This document shows, one piece after another, positions 38,062 to 47,279 of a stretch of 64,000 bases of DNA. This DNA is from Sphingomonas populi (GTDB taxonomy: Bacteria; Pseudomonadota; Alphaproteobacteria; Sphingomonadales; Sphingomonadaceae). Positions within the stretch are counted from its first letter, which is position 1. Every line of letters starts with the position of its first letter. The position numbers were made by a program, and so were the translations under genes. The DNA lies in NCBI RefSeq assembly GCF_004208535.1, contig NZ_SGIS01000017.1, positions 39,505-103,504 of the forward strand, given 5' to 3'. The notes under the pieces were generated by a model. It saw nothing but the letters and a program-made list of their open reading frames with translations, was not told where the DNA came from and ran no database searches.

Positions 38062-40107
38062 ATGATCTCGGGCGTGATCCTGTGGGGCCATGCGCTCGCT
38101 GCGCTGCTGTTTGCCGGGGTGGCGCTGTCGCTGCTGCGCGAGCGTGCGTCGGGGCTGCCGCGCCTGACCTTGATGACCGCGCTGAGCATAACCGCCTTGT
38201 GGTCGCTGGCGGTGGCGGGGATCGGTGACGGGGAGCTGGTGACGCGCCTTGCCGAGAGCGCGCGCAACCTCGCATGGCTCGCGTTCATGTTCGCGCTGGT
38301 GCGGCGCGACCCCGCCGATGCGCGACGCCGGGCGGTATCGCTGATCTACGGCGCGGTGGTGCTCGTCATCGTGGCGGGGGGTGCGCTTGCCGTGGTGCAG
38401 GCGGGGCTTGGCCGGGCTGTCACTGCCGACCTGGCTGCGGCGCGAACGCTGCTGCGCGCGATGGTGGCGATCGGCGCGCTGGTGCTGGTTCAGCATCTTC
38501 ATGGCGCAGTGGCGCCGCGCGCGCGCGGCGGTATCCGGCTGGTGGTGATCGCGCTGGCGGCGATGTGGGGCGTCGACCTGATGCTCGCCGCGACGACCTA
38601 TGCGAGCGGCGATGCGCCGGAGAGCCTCGTCGCGGGGCGCGGCATCGTCATGGCGCTGATCGCGCCGATCCTGGCGGTGGCGGTGCGGCGCGGCGGCGAC
38701 TGGACGCTGCAAGTGTCGCGTACCGTCGCGTGGCAGACGCTCTCGTTCGCGGCGACGATCCTCTACGGAATCGCGATGCTGCTCGCGATTCGGGCGATCG
38801 CCACGCTGGGCGGCGACCATGCGCGGCTGCTCCAGACAGCTTTCGTGTTCGGCACCACCGCCGCCGGGCTGACCCTGCTGTCCTCGCCGCGCGTGAAGGC
38901 GTGGGCGAAGGTGACGCTCGCCAAGCATTTCTTCGCGCACCGCTATGACTACCGCGCCGAATGGGTGCGCTTCACCGACACGCTCGGCCAGCCCGATGGC
39001 GCGGCGCCGCTCGCGGAGCGGATCGTCAAGGCGGTGGCGGACCTGACCGATTCGCCCGCCGGGCTGCTGCTGGTGCCGGAAGGCGCCGGGCTGGGCGTGG
39101 GCGCGGGCTGGCGCTGGGATCAGGTGCCGGCCCACGGCAGCGACGAGACGCTCGCCGCCTATCTCGCCACCAGCGGCCGCATCGTTGAACTCGATACCCT
39201 GCGCGGCGGCGGCGGTGATCCGGCCGAACGGGCGAGCGTGCCGGCATGGATGCTCGCGACCGACGCCTGGGCGCTGGTGCCGCTCGTCCATCTCGGGCGG
39301 CTGGCGGGCGCGATCCTGCTCGCGCGGCCGCCGGTCGACCGCGCGCTCGACTGGGAGGATTTCGACCTGCTGCGCATCACCGGACGGCAGGTGGCGAGCT
39401 ATCTCGCCGAGGCGCGCGCGCAGGAGGCGCTGGCCGAGGCGGAACGGTTCGACGAGTTCAACCGCCGCTTCGCGTTCATCCTGCACGACATCAAGAATCT
39501 GGTCAGCCAGTTGACGCTCACCGCGCGCAATGCCGAGCGGCATGCCGAGAACCCGGCGTTCCGCGCCGACATGATCGCCACGCTCAAGGAGTCGGCGGGA
39601 CGGATGAACGATCTTCTCGCGCGGCTGTCGCAGCATCATTCGGGCCGTGCCGAGGAACCGCGCGCGATCGATCTCAGCGACATCGCCGAGCGCGTGATCC
39701 GCCAGCGCCGCCGCCAGCATCCGATCACGCTCGCGTGCGCGCCGCATGCGCTGGCGCTCGCCGATCCGGCACGGCTGGAGCAATTGCTCGCGCATCTGCT
39801 CCAGAATGCGATCGAGGCGAGCGGTGCGGACCAGCCGATCGAGATATCGGTCGCGGGCGGCGCGCGGCCGACCGTCACGATCGCCGATACCGGCTGCGGC
39901 ATGTCGCCGGCGTTCGTGCGCGAGCAATTGTTCAAGCCGTTCGTCTCCTCCAAGCCGGGCGGGTTCGGCATCGGCGCGTTCGAGGCGCGCCAGCTCGCCG
40001 AGGCGATGGGCGGCAGCGTGTCCGTCACCAGCCGCGAGGGCGCCGGCACGCGCTTCGTGGTGACGCTCGCCCCCGCCCCCAACATGCCCGTGGAGCAGGC
40101 CGCATGA
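38062..40107 (+). CDS. prsK: PEP-CTERM/XrtA system sensor histidine kinase PrsK
   Basis: A 681-aa membrane histidine kinase. The first 280 residues hold about eight transmembrane helices. A GAF-like domain follows (about 310-450; PAGLLLVPEGAGLGVG), then the phosphoacceptor helix FAFILHDIKNLVSQLTL with His475 and the ATPase domain with LLQNAIEASG, TIADTGCGMSP and GFGIGAFEARQLAEAMGG. This layout is that of PrsK (TIGR02916), partner of PrsR in exosortase/PEP-CTERM loci. It overlaps prsR by ATGA. The signal is unknown. Confidence 0.93.
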   Translation: MISGVILWGHALAALLFAGVALSLLRERASGLPRLTLMTALSITALWSLAVAGIGDGELVTRLAESARNLAWLAFMFALVRRDPADARRRAVSLIYGAVVLVIVAGGALAVVQAGLGRAVTADLAAARTLLRAMVAIGALVLVQHLHGAVAPRARGGIRLVVIALAAMWGVDLMLAATTYASGDAPESLVAGRGIVMALIAPILAVAVRRGGDWTLQVSRTVAWQTLSFAATILYGIAMLLAIRAIATLGGDHARLLQTAFVFGTTAAGLTLLSSPRVKAWAKVTLAKHFFAHRYDYRAEWVRFTDTLGQPDGAAPLAERIVKAVADLTDSPAGLLLVPEGAGLGVGAGWRWDQVPAHGSDETLAAYLATSGRIVELDTLRGGGGDPAERASVPAWMLATDAWALVPLVHLGRLAGAILLARPPVDRALDWEDFDLLRITGRQVASYLAEARAQEALAEAERFDEFNRRFAFILHDIKNLVSQLTLTARNAERHAENPAFRADMIATLKESAGRMNDLLARLSQHHSGRAEEPRAIDLSDIAERVIRQRRRQHPITLACAPHALALADPARLEQLLAHLLQNAIEASGADQPIEISVAGGARPTVTIADTGCGMSPAFVREQLFKPFVSSKPGGFGIGAFEARQLAEAMGGSVSVTSREGAGTRFVVTLAPAPNMPVEQAA

Positions 40108-41465
40108 CCGACAAACCCAAAGCGCTGCCCAAATTGCTCATCATCGAGGACGATCTCGGGCTGCAACGCCAGTTGCGCTGGGCGTATGAAGGCTATGAGG
40201 TGATCGTCGCCAGCGACCGCGCGAGCGCGATCGACGCGGTGCGCGCGGAGGAGCCGGCGGTCGTCACGCTCGATCTCGGGCTGCCGCCCGATCCCGATGG
40301 CGTGACCGAGGGGTTCGCGATGCTCGCCGAGATCCTCGCGCTCAAGCCCGATACCAAGGTGATCGTCGCCTCGGGCCACGGCGCGCGCGACTCCGCACGG
40401 CAGGCGATCGCGGACGGGGCGTGGGATTTCTACCAGAAGCCGATCGACATCGACGCGCTCGGGCTGATCGTGGCCCGTGCCTTTCATGTTCACGCGCTGG
40501 AGGCGGAGAACCGCCGCCTCGCCGAGCGCGCGAGCGGCACCGCGCTGGGCGGGATGATCACCGCCGCGCCCGAGATGCTCAAGGTGACGCGCACGATCGA
40601 GCGGGTCGCCGGCGCCGACGTGTCGGTGATGCTGCTGGGCGCGAGCGGCACCGGCAAGGAATTGCTCGCGCGCGGGCTGCACGACACCAGCCGCCGCGCG
40701 CGCGGGAATTTCGTCGCGATCAACTGCGCCGCTATCCCTGAGACGTTGCTCGAAAGCGAATTGTTCGGGCATGAGAAAGGCGCGTTCACCGGCGCGATCA
40801 AGACCACCGAAGGCAAGATCGAACAGGCGCGCGGCGGCACGCTGTTTCTCGACGAAATCGGCGATGTACCCTTGCCGTTGCAGGTCAAGCTGCTGCGGTT
40901 TTTGCAGGAACGCGTGATCGAGCGGATCGGCGGGCGCAAGCCGATCGCGGTCGATACGCGAATCGTCTGCGCCACTCACCGCGATATCGATGCGATGGTG
41001 GCGGACGGGTCGTTCCGCGAAGACCTGTATTACCGGCTCGCCGAGATCGTCGTGCGAATCCCGTCGCTGGCAGAGCGCAGCGGCGACGCCAGCTTGCTCG
41101 CCAGCCATTTCCTCAAGAAATACGCGCGGACGATGCAATCCGCCGTGACCGGACTCGCACCCGACGCGCGCGCCGCGATTGATGCGTGGGGCTGGCCGGG
41201 CAATGTCCGCGAACTGGAGAACCGGATGAAGCGCGCGGTCATCATGGCGGAGGGCAAGCTCGTCACCGCCGCCGATCTCGATCTTGCTGAGGGCGCCGAG
41301 GAGGTGCCGCTCAACCTGCGCGCCGCGCGGGAGGGCGCCGATCGCAAGACGATCCGCCAGGCGCTGGCGCGCGCCGAGGGCAATATCTCGAACACCGCCA
41401 AGCTGCTCGGCATCAGCCGGCCGACCCTCTACGATCTTTTGAAGAGCTATGATCTCCATGCCTGA
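40104..41465 (+). CDS. prsR: PEP-CTERM/XrtA system sigma-54 response regulator PrsR
   Basis: A 453-aa NtrC-type activator. The receiver domain has LLIIEDDLGLQRQ and phosphoacceptor Asp57 in TLDLGLPP. The AAA+ domain has Walker A GASGTGKELLARG, the sigma-54 contact loop EKGAFTGAI, Walker B GGTLFLDEIGDVP and WPGNVRELENRMKRA. The C-terminal Fis-type HTH is GNISNTAKLLGISRPTLYDLL. Phosphorylated by PrsK, it would activate sigma-54 promoters of exopolysaccharide and PEP-CTERM genes, as known for the TIGR02915 family. It overlaps both neighbours. Confidence 0.94.
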   Translation: MTDKPKALPKLLIIEDDLGLQRQLRWAYEGYEVIVASDRASAIDAVRAEEPAVVTLDLGLPPDPDGVTEGFAMLAEILALKPDTKVIVASGHGARDSARQAIADGAWDFYQKPIDIDALGLIVARAFHVHALEAENRRLAERASGTALGGMITAAPEMLKVTRTIERVAGADVSVMLLGASGTGKELLARGLHDTSRRARGNFVAINCAAIPETLLESELFGHEKGAFTGAIKTTEGKIEQARGGTLFLDEIGDVPLPLQVKLLRFLQERVIERIGGRKPIAVDTRIVCATHRDIDAMVADGSFREDLYYRLAEIVVRIPSLAERSGDASLLASHFLKKYARTMQSAVTGLAPDARAAIDAWGWPGNVRELENRMKRAVIMAEGKLVTAADLDLAEGAEEVPLNLRAAREGADRKTIRQALARAEGNISNTAKLLGISRPTLYDLLKSYDLHA

Positions 41466-43524
41466 GCGTCGCACGCTGTATCGAATCGCGCTGGTGGCGA
41501 GCGGCGCGATCGCCGCCGTCGCGGGCGCGTGCGTTTTCGCGTTCGGGGCGATCACCCCGGCGCGTGCCGACGCCGGCAATGCGCGCGGCGAGTTGGCGCA
41601 GAGCCTCACGTTGCTCGACGCGGGCAATTACAGCGCGGCGCGGCTGCACGCGCAGCTTGCCATCAAGGCCGATCCCAACTGGGGCCTCGCGCATGCCGTG
41701 CTGGCGCGCGCCTATCTCGCGCTCGGTGACGGCACTTCGGCCGAGGGCGAACTCGATCGCGCGCGCGACGATGGGTTCGATCCCGGCCGCGCGCACCAGC
41801 TCTACGCGCATGCCGCGCTGCTCGAAGGCGATCCCGATCGCGCGCTGGCCGAGGCGGCCAAGGCGCAGCCGCGCTTCGCCGGCTATGCGGTGCGAATCGC
41901 CGCGCTGGCGCTCGCCGCCAAGGGGCATGGCCCCGAGGGCGAAGCGTTGCTCGGCCGTCTGCTCGACGCCAACCCCGGCGACGGCGCCGGCTGGGCCGAT
42001 CTCGGCAGAATCCGCTTCGCCGCCGGGAACCTGGCGGGCGCGATCGACGCGACCGCGCGCGCGGTCCACGCCAGCCCGAACAACCTCGCCGCGCTGACGC
42101 TGCGCGGCGAACTGGTGCGTGCGCAATATGGGCTGGTCGCGGCGCTGCCGTGGTTCGAGGCGGCGCTGTCGCACGATGCCTATTATTACGACGCGCTGAT
42201 CGATTATGCCGCGACGCTCGGCGATGTCGGGCGCTATCAGGACATGCTGGCGGCGACACGCAAGGCGCTCGATGCGCGGCCGGACGATGCGCGGGCGTAT
42301 TACTTGCAGGCGGTGCTCGCGGCGCGTGCTGGCAAATACGACCTCGCGCGCACCTTGCTGACGCGCACCGCGAACACACTCGGGGATGTGCCCGGCGTGC
42401 GATTGCTCGGCGGGATGCTCGCCTATCAGGCGGGGGCGTACCAGCAGGCGATCGACCAGTGGAGCGCGCTCGCCAGCCAGCAGCCGATGAACCTCACCGC
42501 CAAGCGGCTGCTTGGGCTTGCCACGTTGCGCGCCGGTGATGCGCGCGGCGCGCTGGCGGCGCTGCGGCCGGCGGCTTTGCGTGGCGATGCGGACAGCTAC
42601 ACGCTGACCTTGGTCGCGCGCGCGTTCGAGCAATCGGGCGAGCGCAACTGGGCGGCGCCCTATCTCGACCGTTCGTTCTGGCCGGCGCGGCCGGGCGCGG
42701 CACCGTTTGGCACTGACGACACGCCCGCCGCGCTCAGCGCCGCCGCCGCCGCGCAACCGGGCGAGCCGGTCGCGCGGCTGGGCGCGGTGCGCGGGCTGCT
42801 GGAGGCGGGTAACCAGAATGGCGCGCTCGGCGAGGCGCAGGCGATCACGCACATCCTGCCCGGTGCGCCCGCGACGTGGCTCGCGCTGGGCGATACGCTC
42901 GCGGCGATGGGGCGGTTCGGCGAGGCCGCGCGCGCCTATACCCGCGCCGCCGACATCCGCTTCGACGAGCCGACGATGCTGCGTATGGTGGATGCGCTCG
43001 ACCGCGCCGCGCAGCGCCCCGCCGCGCTCGACGCGCTCACCAAGTTCCTGTCGCAGAACCCGCAGAGCATCGCCGCGCAGCGCATCGCCGCGCACTGGCA
43101 GATCGCGGCCGGGCAATATGACGATGCGATCGACACGTTGGAGGGTCTGCGCCAGCAGATCGGCGACCGCGATGCGGCGATGCTCGCCGAGCTTGCTTTC
43201 GCCTATACCGGCGATGGTGATGCCGACACCGGGCGCAGCTACGCCAAGGCCGCCTATGCGCTGGCGCCAATGAACCCGGCGGCGACCGATGCCTATGGCT
43301 GGGCGCTGTACCAACTCGGCAAGACCGATCTCGCGCTGCAACTGTTCCAGAAGGCGGTGGCGATCGCGCCGGGCGATGCGACGCTGCGCTGGCATCTCGG
43401 GCAGGCGCTGGGGGATTTGAACCGGAACGGCGAGGCGGCGGCGCAGATCCGTGCGGCGCTGGCTGATCCGGGGTTTACCGATCGCGCGGCTGCGACGGCG
43501 GCGTTGAAGGCTTTGAACACGTAG
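41449..43524 (+). CDS. Large secreted/anchored TPR-repeat protein of the prsK-prsR operon
   Basis: A 691-aa protein with an N-terminal membrane anchor or signal (LYRIALVASGAIAAVAGACV) and about a dozen tetratricopeptide-like repeats along the rest (for example LAHAVLARAYLALGDGTSAE, AWADLGRIRFAAGNLAGAID-type units, and TDAYGWALYQLGKTDLALQL near the end). TPR proteins with this place in PEP-CTERM loci are thought to support export or polymer assembly. It is shorter than the canonical PrsT family and lacks a C-terminal PEP-CTERM sorting tail. Two ATGs (41449, 41458) are possible; both lie inside the prsR end. Confidence 0.85.
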   Translation: MISMPERRTLYRIALVASGAIAAVAGACVFAFGAITPARADAGNARGELAQSLTLLDAGNYSAARLHAQLAIKADPNWGLAHAVLARAYLALGDGTSAEGELDRARDDGFDPGRAHQLYAHAALLEGDPDRALAEAAKAQPRFAGYAVRIAALALAAKGHGPEGEALLGRLLDANPGDGAGWADLGRIRFAAGNLAGAIDATARAVHASPNNLAALTLRGELVRAQYGLVAALPWFEAALSHDAYYYDALIDYAATLGDVGRYQDMLAATRKALDARPDDARAYYLQAVLAARAGKYDLARTLLTRTANTLGDVPGVRLLGGMLAYQAGAYQQAIDQWSALASQQPMNLTAKRLLGLATLRAGDARGALAALRPAALRGDADSYTLTLVARAFEQSGERNWAAPYLDRSFWPARPGAAPFGTDDTPAALSAAAAAQPGEPVARLGAVRGLLEAGNQNGALGEAQAITHILPGAPATWLALGDTLAAMGRFGEAARAYTRAADIRFDEPTMLRMVDALDRAAQRPAALDALTKFLSQNPQSIAAQRIAAHWQIAAGQYDDAIDTLEGLRQQIGDRDAAMLAELAFAYTGDGDADTGRSYAKAAYALAPMNPAATDAYGWALYQLGKTDLALQLFQKAVAIAPGDATLRWHLGQALGDLNRNGEAAAQIRAALADPGFTDRAAATAALKALNT

Positions 43525-43600
43525 TTCCCCCGCAAAAGCGGGGGTCCAGAGCCACGGGCGGCGCACTGCTTGGCTCTGGACCCCCGCCTTCGCGGGGGAA
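43525..43600. repeat. Inverted repeat between the TPR gene and the DUF815 gene
   Basis: TTCCCCCGCAAAAGCGGGGG with TCCAGAGCCA on the left pairs with TGGCTCTGGA and CCCCCGCCTTCGCGGGGGAA on the right. Each arm also folds on itself (CCCCCGC/GCGGGGG). Such a double-hairpin unit is likely a terminator for the prsK-prsR-TPR operon. Confidence 0.85.
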
Positions 43601-43664
43601 CAGGTAGGTTGCGTTGGCGCTCGGTGGCGATACAGCGCGAACGCTCTCGCTGAGGAAGACACCA

Positions 43665-44477
43665 ATGACAGACCCGATCGAGCGGATCGCCGCTGCGCTG
43701 GAGCGGATCGCACCGCCCCGCCCCGCCCCCGCCGACCCGCTCGCGCACCCGGCCTATGTCTGGCGCGGCGACACGCTGGCGGCGGCGCGCGCGTTCGCGC
43801 CGGTGCCGCTCGAACGGATCTTCGGGCTTGCCGCGCAGAAACAGGCGTTGCTCGACAATCTCGACCGGCTGGCGCGCGGCGCGGCGGCGCATGACGTGCT
43901 GCTGTGGGGCGCGCGCGGCACCGGCAAGTCGGCTTTGGTCAAGAGCTGTACCGGCGCGGTGCAGGCGGAGGGCGCCAACCTCGCGCTGATCGAGGTGATC
44001 GGCGCCGGGCTGGAGACGATGCCCGCGTTGTTCGCGTTCATCGCGGCGGTGCCGCGCGCGTTCGCGATCTTCATCGACGATCTCGGCTTCGACGCGGCGA
44101 GCGATGCGCGGGCGCTGCGCTCGATGCTCGACGGCGGCGCGGAGGCGCGGCCCGGCAATGCGCGGCTGTTCGTCACCTCGAACCGCCGCCATCTCGTGCC
44201 GCGCAACCTGGAAGAGCAGGATAACGCGATCAACCCGCGCGATTCAGTCGACGACAATCTCGCGCTGGCCGACCGGTTCGGGCTGAGCCTCGGCTTCCAT
44301 GTCATCGATCAGGACACGTATCTCGGCATCGTCGCAGGCTATGCGCAGGCGCTCGACCTGCCGTTCGACGCGCAGGAGGCAGTCGGCTGGGCGACGCGGC
44401 GCGGCAGCCGGTCAGGCCGGGTGGCGTGGCATTATATCGTCGATCTCGCCGGGCGTCACGGCAAAGCCGTCGCCTGA
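43665..44477 (+). CDS. DUF815 family AAA+ ATPase
   Basis: A 270-aa P-loop ATPase. Walker A GARGTGKSALVKS is near residues 82-94 and Walker B AIFIDDLGFDAASD near 132-145. Sensor-like Asn/Arg are in LFVTSNRRHLVPRNLEEQD and the family ending LGFHVIDQDTYLGIV is present. DUF815 proteins are widespread in Alphaproteobacteria and of unknown function; they look like small AAA+ chaperones or loaders. ATG 43665 follows GAGGAAG. It is bounded by inverted repeats on both sides and so is probably a single-gene unit. Confidence 0.87.
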   Translation: MTDPIERIAAALERIAPPRPAPADPLAHPAYVWRGDTLAAARAFAPVPLERIFGLAAQKQALLDNLDRLARGAAAHDVLLWGARGTGKSALVKSCTGAVQAEGANLALIEVIGAGLETMPALFAFIAAVPRAFAIFIDDLGFDAASDARALRSMLDGGAEARPGNARLFVTSNRRHLVPRNLEEQDNAINPRDSVDDNLALADRFGLSLGFHVIDQDTYLGIVAGYAQALDLPFDAQEAVGWATRRGSRSGRVAWHYIVDLAGRHGKAVA

Positions 44478-44492
44478 CGGGCATACCTTCGC

Positions 44493-44564
44493 CCGTTCGC
44501 CCCGAGCGAAGTCGAGGGGCAGACCCAAGCGCAGGTGCCTCGACTTCGCTCGGCACGAACGGGT
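44493..44564. repeat. Inverted-repeat element (CGTTCGTSCCGAGCGAAGTCGAG family)
   Basis: Arms CCGTTCGCCCCGAGCGAAGT and ACTTCGCTCGGCACGAACGG enclose about 32 bases. The element lies between the converging ends of the DUF815 gene and the SGNH hydrolase gene. Confidence 0.85.
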
Positions 44565-44572
44565 TTGGACGT

Positions 44573-45793
44573 TTAGCGGAACAGCGCCAGCGGCACCGCC
44601 TCGCCCATCGCCTTGTAGCCGGCCGGATTGGGGTGGAGGTGATCGCCCGAATCGAACGCGGGCGCGAGCCGCGACGGGTTGGCGGGGTCGCGCGTCACAG
44701 CGTCGAAATCGACCACCGCGTCGAAATGGCCTGGCGCGCGAATCCAGGCGTTGATCGCCTGCCGGTCGGCTTCGCTGCCGGCGTCGGGGTGGTAATACTC
44801 GCTCCCCGTATCGGGCGTGATCGTCGCGCCATAGACCTTCATCCCGCGCGCATGCGCCCGCGCGACGATCTGCGCATAGCCGGCGGTGAGCTGGGTGACG
44901 AACGCCTTGCGCTCAGCCGGGGTCTTGGCTTCGAGCCGGGTCAGCACGCCGAGATCGTTGATCCCCTCCAGCACCAGCACGTAGCGCACGCCCGGTTGCG
45001 CGAGCACGTCCCGATCGAGCCGCGCCAGCGCGCTGGGGCCGAGACCGTCGAGCAGCACGCGATTGCCGCCGATGCCCTGGTTGAGCACCGCCGCCTCGCC
45101 GCCGAGCCGGCGCGCGAGCACGTCGGGCCAGCGATCGTTACCGTTGGTGGTCGAACCACGCCCGTCGGTGATCGAATCGCCGAGCGTGACGATGCCGTTC
45201 GCCGCCGCGCAGCGCTCGACCTCGATGCCGGAGAGCAGATACCAATGATCGACCGGGGTCGCGCCGGTCAGCGTCGCCGCCGCGACCTGGTCGCCGGCGG
45301 CGACATAGGAGGTCGCGCGCGAGCCGGGATGCGCGGTCTGGCTGGCGGGATCGCCGCTTGCGCGCAGCGAAATGGCGAGATCGTCGAACGCCTTCACGTC
45401 GAGCGCGACGGGATCGGAGAGCCAGTCCGCACCGGGCGGGATGGTGATGCCCGCCGCGCCTGCGAAGGTCAGCGTGCGGCGGCTGGCCGGATCGATCCGG
45501 TTGCTATGGTTGTCGGCGGAGCGCGCCAGCCCGGCACCGAGGATCACCAGCGGCGTGCCGCCGAACGCGTTGGAGAAGCGCACGCGCAGCTTGCTCGCAC
45601 CAAGCGTCGGGCGGACGATCTCACGCAGCGTCGCGCCGGTCATGCCCGCCGCCGGCATCGCGTTGGCGGCATCGGGCGCCAATTGCGCGGAGGCCCAGGC
45701 CGCCTGCCACGAACATGCTGGCGCGGCCTGCGCCGCTGAGACCATGCCGCCGATGCCCCAAGCCAGCAGCAACGCCTTGAACAGGGTACGCAT
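44573..45793 (-). CDS. Secreted SGNH/GDSL hydrolase, probable carbohydrate esterase
   Basis: A 406-aa secreted hydrolase. The signal peptide (FKALLLAWGIGGMVSAAQA) is followed by a beta domain (about 30-190) and an SGNH domain: block I TLGDSITDGRG with the nucleophile Ser, block II Gly in NQGIGGNRVLLDG, block III Asn in LEGINDLG and block V DHLHPNPAGY with the catalytic His. Neighbouring xylan genes make removal of acetyl or other ester groups from xylan fragments the best guess. ATG 45793 lies 7 bases after GAGGA. The leader carries a LacI-type operator and a terminator-like hairpin. Confidence 0.83.
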   Translation of the reverse strand: MRTLFKALLLAWGIGGMVSAAQAAPACSWQAAWASAQLAPDAANAMPAAGMTGATLREIVRPTLGASKLRVRFSNAFGGTPLVILGAGLARSADNHSNRIDPASRRTLTFAGAAGITIPPGADWLSDPVALDVKAFDDLAISLRASGDPASQTAHPGSRATSYVAAGDQVAAATLTGATPVDHWYLLSGIEVERCAAANGIVTLGDSITDGRGSTTNGNDRWPDVLARRLGGEAAVLNQGIGGNRVLLDGLGPSALARLDRDVLAQPGVRYVLVLEGINDLGVLTRLEAKTPAERKAFVTQLTAGYAQIVARAHARGMKVYGATITPDTGSEYYHPDAGSEADRQAINAWIRAPGHFDAVVDFDAVTRDPANPSRLAPAFDSGDHLHPNPAGYKAMGEAVPLALFR

Positions 45794-45810
45794 CAACCGT
45801 TCCTCACAAG

Positions 45811-45841
45811 AAAAAGGGGGCCGGCCGACTGGCCGACCCCC
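45811..45841 (-). terminator. Rho-independent terminator-like hairpin with T5 tract
   Basis: Read leftward, GGGGGTCGGCCAGTCGGCCG followed by GCCCCC and TTTTT forms a G/C stem with a U-tract. It lies 150 bases after the MFS transporter stop but only 18 bases before the SGNH start, downstream of that gene's own promoter. It could therefore end the transporter transcript or act as an attenuator in the SGNH leader. Confidence 0.75.
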
Positions 45842-45937
45842 GAAGGTCTACACTGGGGAGTGTATCTCTGAAAAACACGCATCGGATGGCTGGCATCCTG
45901 AAAATTCCGGGTCACCCGCAAACCACCTTGGCTCGCC

Positions 45938-45979
45938 TGATAACGTTACCATTTCTAATGTCTGGCCAATTCGTGTCAA
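45938..45979 (-). promoter_or_regulatory. Promoter and LacI-type operator for the SGNH hydrolase gene
   Basis: On the leftward strand a perfect TTGACA (45974-45979) is followed after 16 bases by TAGAAA (45952-45957) and then directly by TGGTAACGTTATCA (45938-45951), a near-palindrome of the LacI-family type. A repressor bound there would cover the transcription start. Related sites lie upstream of GH3 and xylX. Confidence 0.65.
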
Positions 45980-45992
45980 GTGACAAACCACG

Positions 45993-47279
45993 TCATGTCG
46001 CATTTCCATCAAGCTTCACCGCATCATAGCCCGGCACGAGCAGATGGATGACCAGCAGCGCGACCAGATAGGCGCAGGCCGCGACGAGGAAGATCGGCTG
46101 ATAGCTGCCGACGGTCGCGAGGATCACCCCGGCGAACTTCGCCATCAGCATGCCGCCGACCGCGCCCGACAGCCCGCCCAGCCCGATCACCGACCCCGCG
46201 CGACCGCGTGGGAACAGATCACCCGGCAGCGCGAAGACGTTGGCGGAAAAGCCCTGATGCGCCGCGCAGGCAAGCCCGATCAGCAGCACCGCCCACCACA
46301 TGCTCGGCGCGTGAGTCGCGAAGGCGATCGGCAACGCGAACAAGGCGCAGACGAACATCGCCGTCTTGCGCGCGCGCCCGACACGCCAGCCGCGCAGCAG
46401 CAGCAGCGACGACAGCCAGCCGCCACCGATCGAGCCGATATCGGCGAGCACATACACCGCGACCAGCGGCGGCCCGAAATCGAGCATCTTGACGTGGTAT
46501 TGCCGGTTGAAGAAATCGGGCAGCCAGAACAGGAAGGTCCACCACACCGGATCGATCAGGAAGCGACCAAGCATATAGGCCCAGGTCTGGCGCATCCCGA
46601 GCAAGGTCCGCCACGGGATCGGCCGCGCCGCCTCGGCCGGCTCATGCTCGATCCACGCCAGTTCCTCGGCCGTGACGCGCGTGTGGTCGCGCGGGCGGCG
46701 GTAGAAGCCGAGCCACGCCACCAGCCACAGGATGGTCAGCGCGCCGGTGGCGATGAACGCCATCCGCCAGCCGAACGTCAGCGCGATCACCGGCACGATC
46801 AGCGGCGTGACGATCGCGCCGACGTTCGAGCCGGCGTTGAAGATGCCGATCGCCAGCGCGCGTTCGGACTTGGGGAACCATTCGTTGGTCGCCGAGAGCG
46901 CCGCAGGGAACGCGCCCGCCTCGCCGATCGCGAGCGGCACGCGTGCGATCAGCATGCCGGTGGTCGAGGTGAACAGCGCGTGCGCGACGTGGCCGATCGT
47001 CCAAAGCGTCACCGCGACCGTATAGCCGATCCGCGCGCCGAACCGGTCGACCAGCCGCCCGAACAGCACATAAGCGAGGCCGTAGGCACCCTGAAACCAG
47101 ATCGCGAGATCGGCATAGCCCTGCTCGCTCCAGCCATATTCGGCCTGGAGCGAGGGCTTGAGCACCGGCAGCACGAGCCGGTCGATATAGCTCAGTACCA
47201 CCGCCGCGAACAGCAAGGCGCAGATCACCCAGCGGATGCGGCCGCGCGGCTTTCGCGGCAAGGCGGCGGACTCGCTCAC
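45993..47279 (-). CDS. MFS transporter, hexuronate/anion:cation symporter type (ExuT-like)
   Basis: A 428-aa 12-helix transporter of the anion:cation symporter family, to which ExuT and DgoT belong. Seen are [20 protein letters not shown] in helix 1, [11 protein letters not shown] in the 2-3 loop and [20 protein letters not shown] with [19 protein letters not shown]. It probably imports glucuronate or an aldouronate for the mannonate branch. It starts with GTG 47279 overlapping the manD stop (GTGA), so the two are co-translated. Confidence 0.88.
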   Translation of the reverse strand: MSESAALPRKPRGRIRWVICALLFAAVVLSYIDRLVLPVLKPSLQAEYGWSEQGYADLAIWFQGAYGLAYVLFGRLVDRFGARIGYTVAVTLWTIGHVAHALFTSTTGMLIARVPLAIGEAGAFPAALSATNEWFPKSERALAIGIFNAGSNVGAIVTPLIVPVIALTFGWRMAFIATGALTILWLVAWLGFYRRPRDHTRVTAEELAWIEHEPAEAARPIPWRTLLGMRQTWAYMLGRFLIDPVWWTFLFWLPDFFNRQYHVKMLDFGPPLVAVYVLADIGSIGGGWLSSLLLLRGWRVGRARKTAMFVCALFALPIAFATHAPSMWWAVLLIGLACAAHQGFSANVFALPGDLFPRGRAGSVIGLGGLSGAVGGMLMAKFAGVILATVGSYQPIFLVAACAYLVALLVIHLLVPGYDAVKLDGNAT

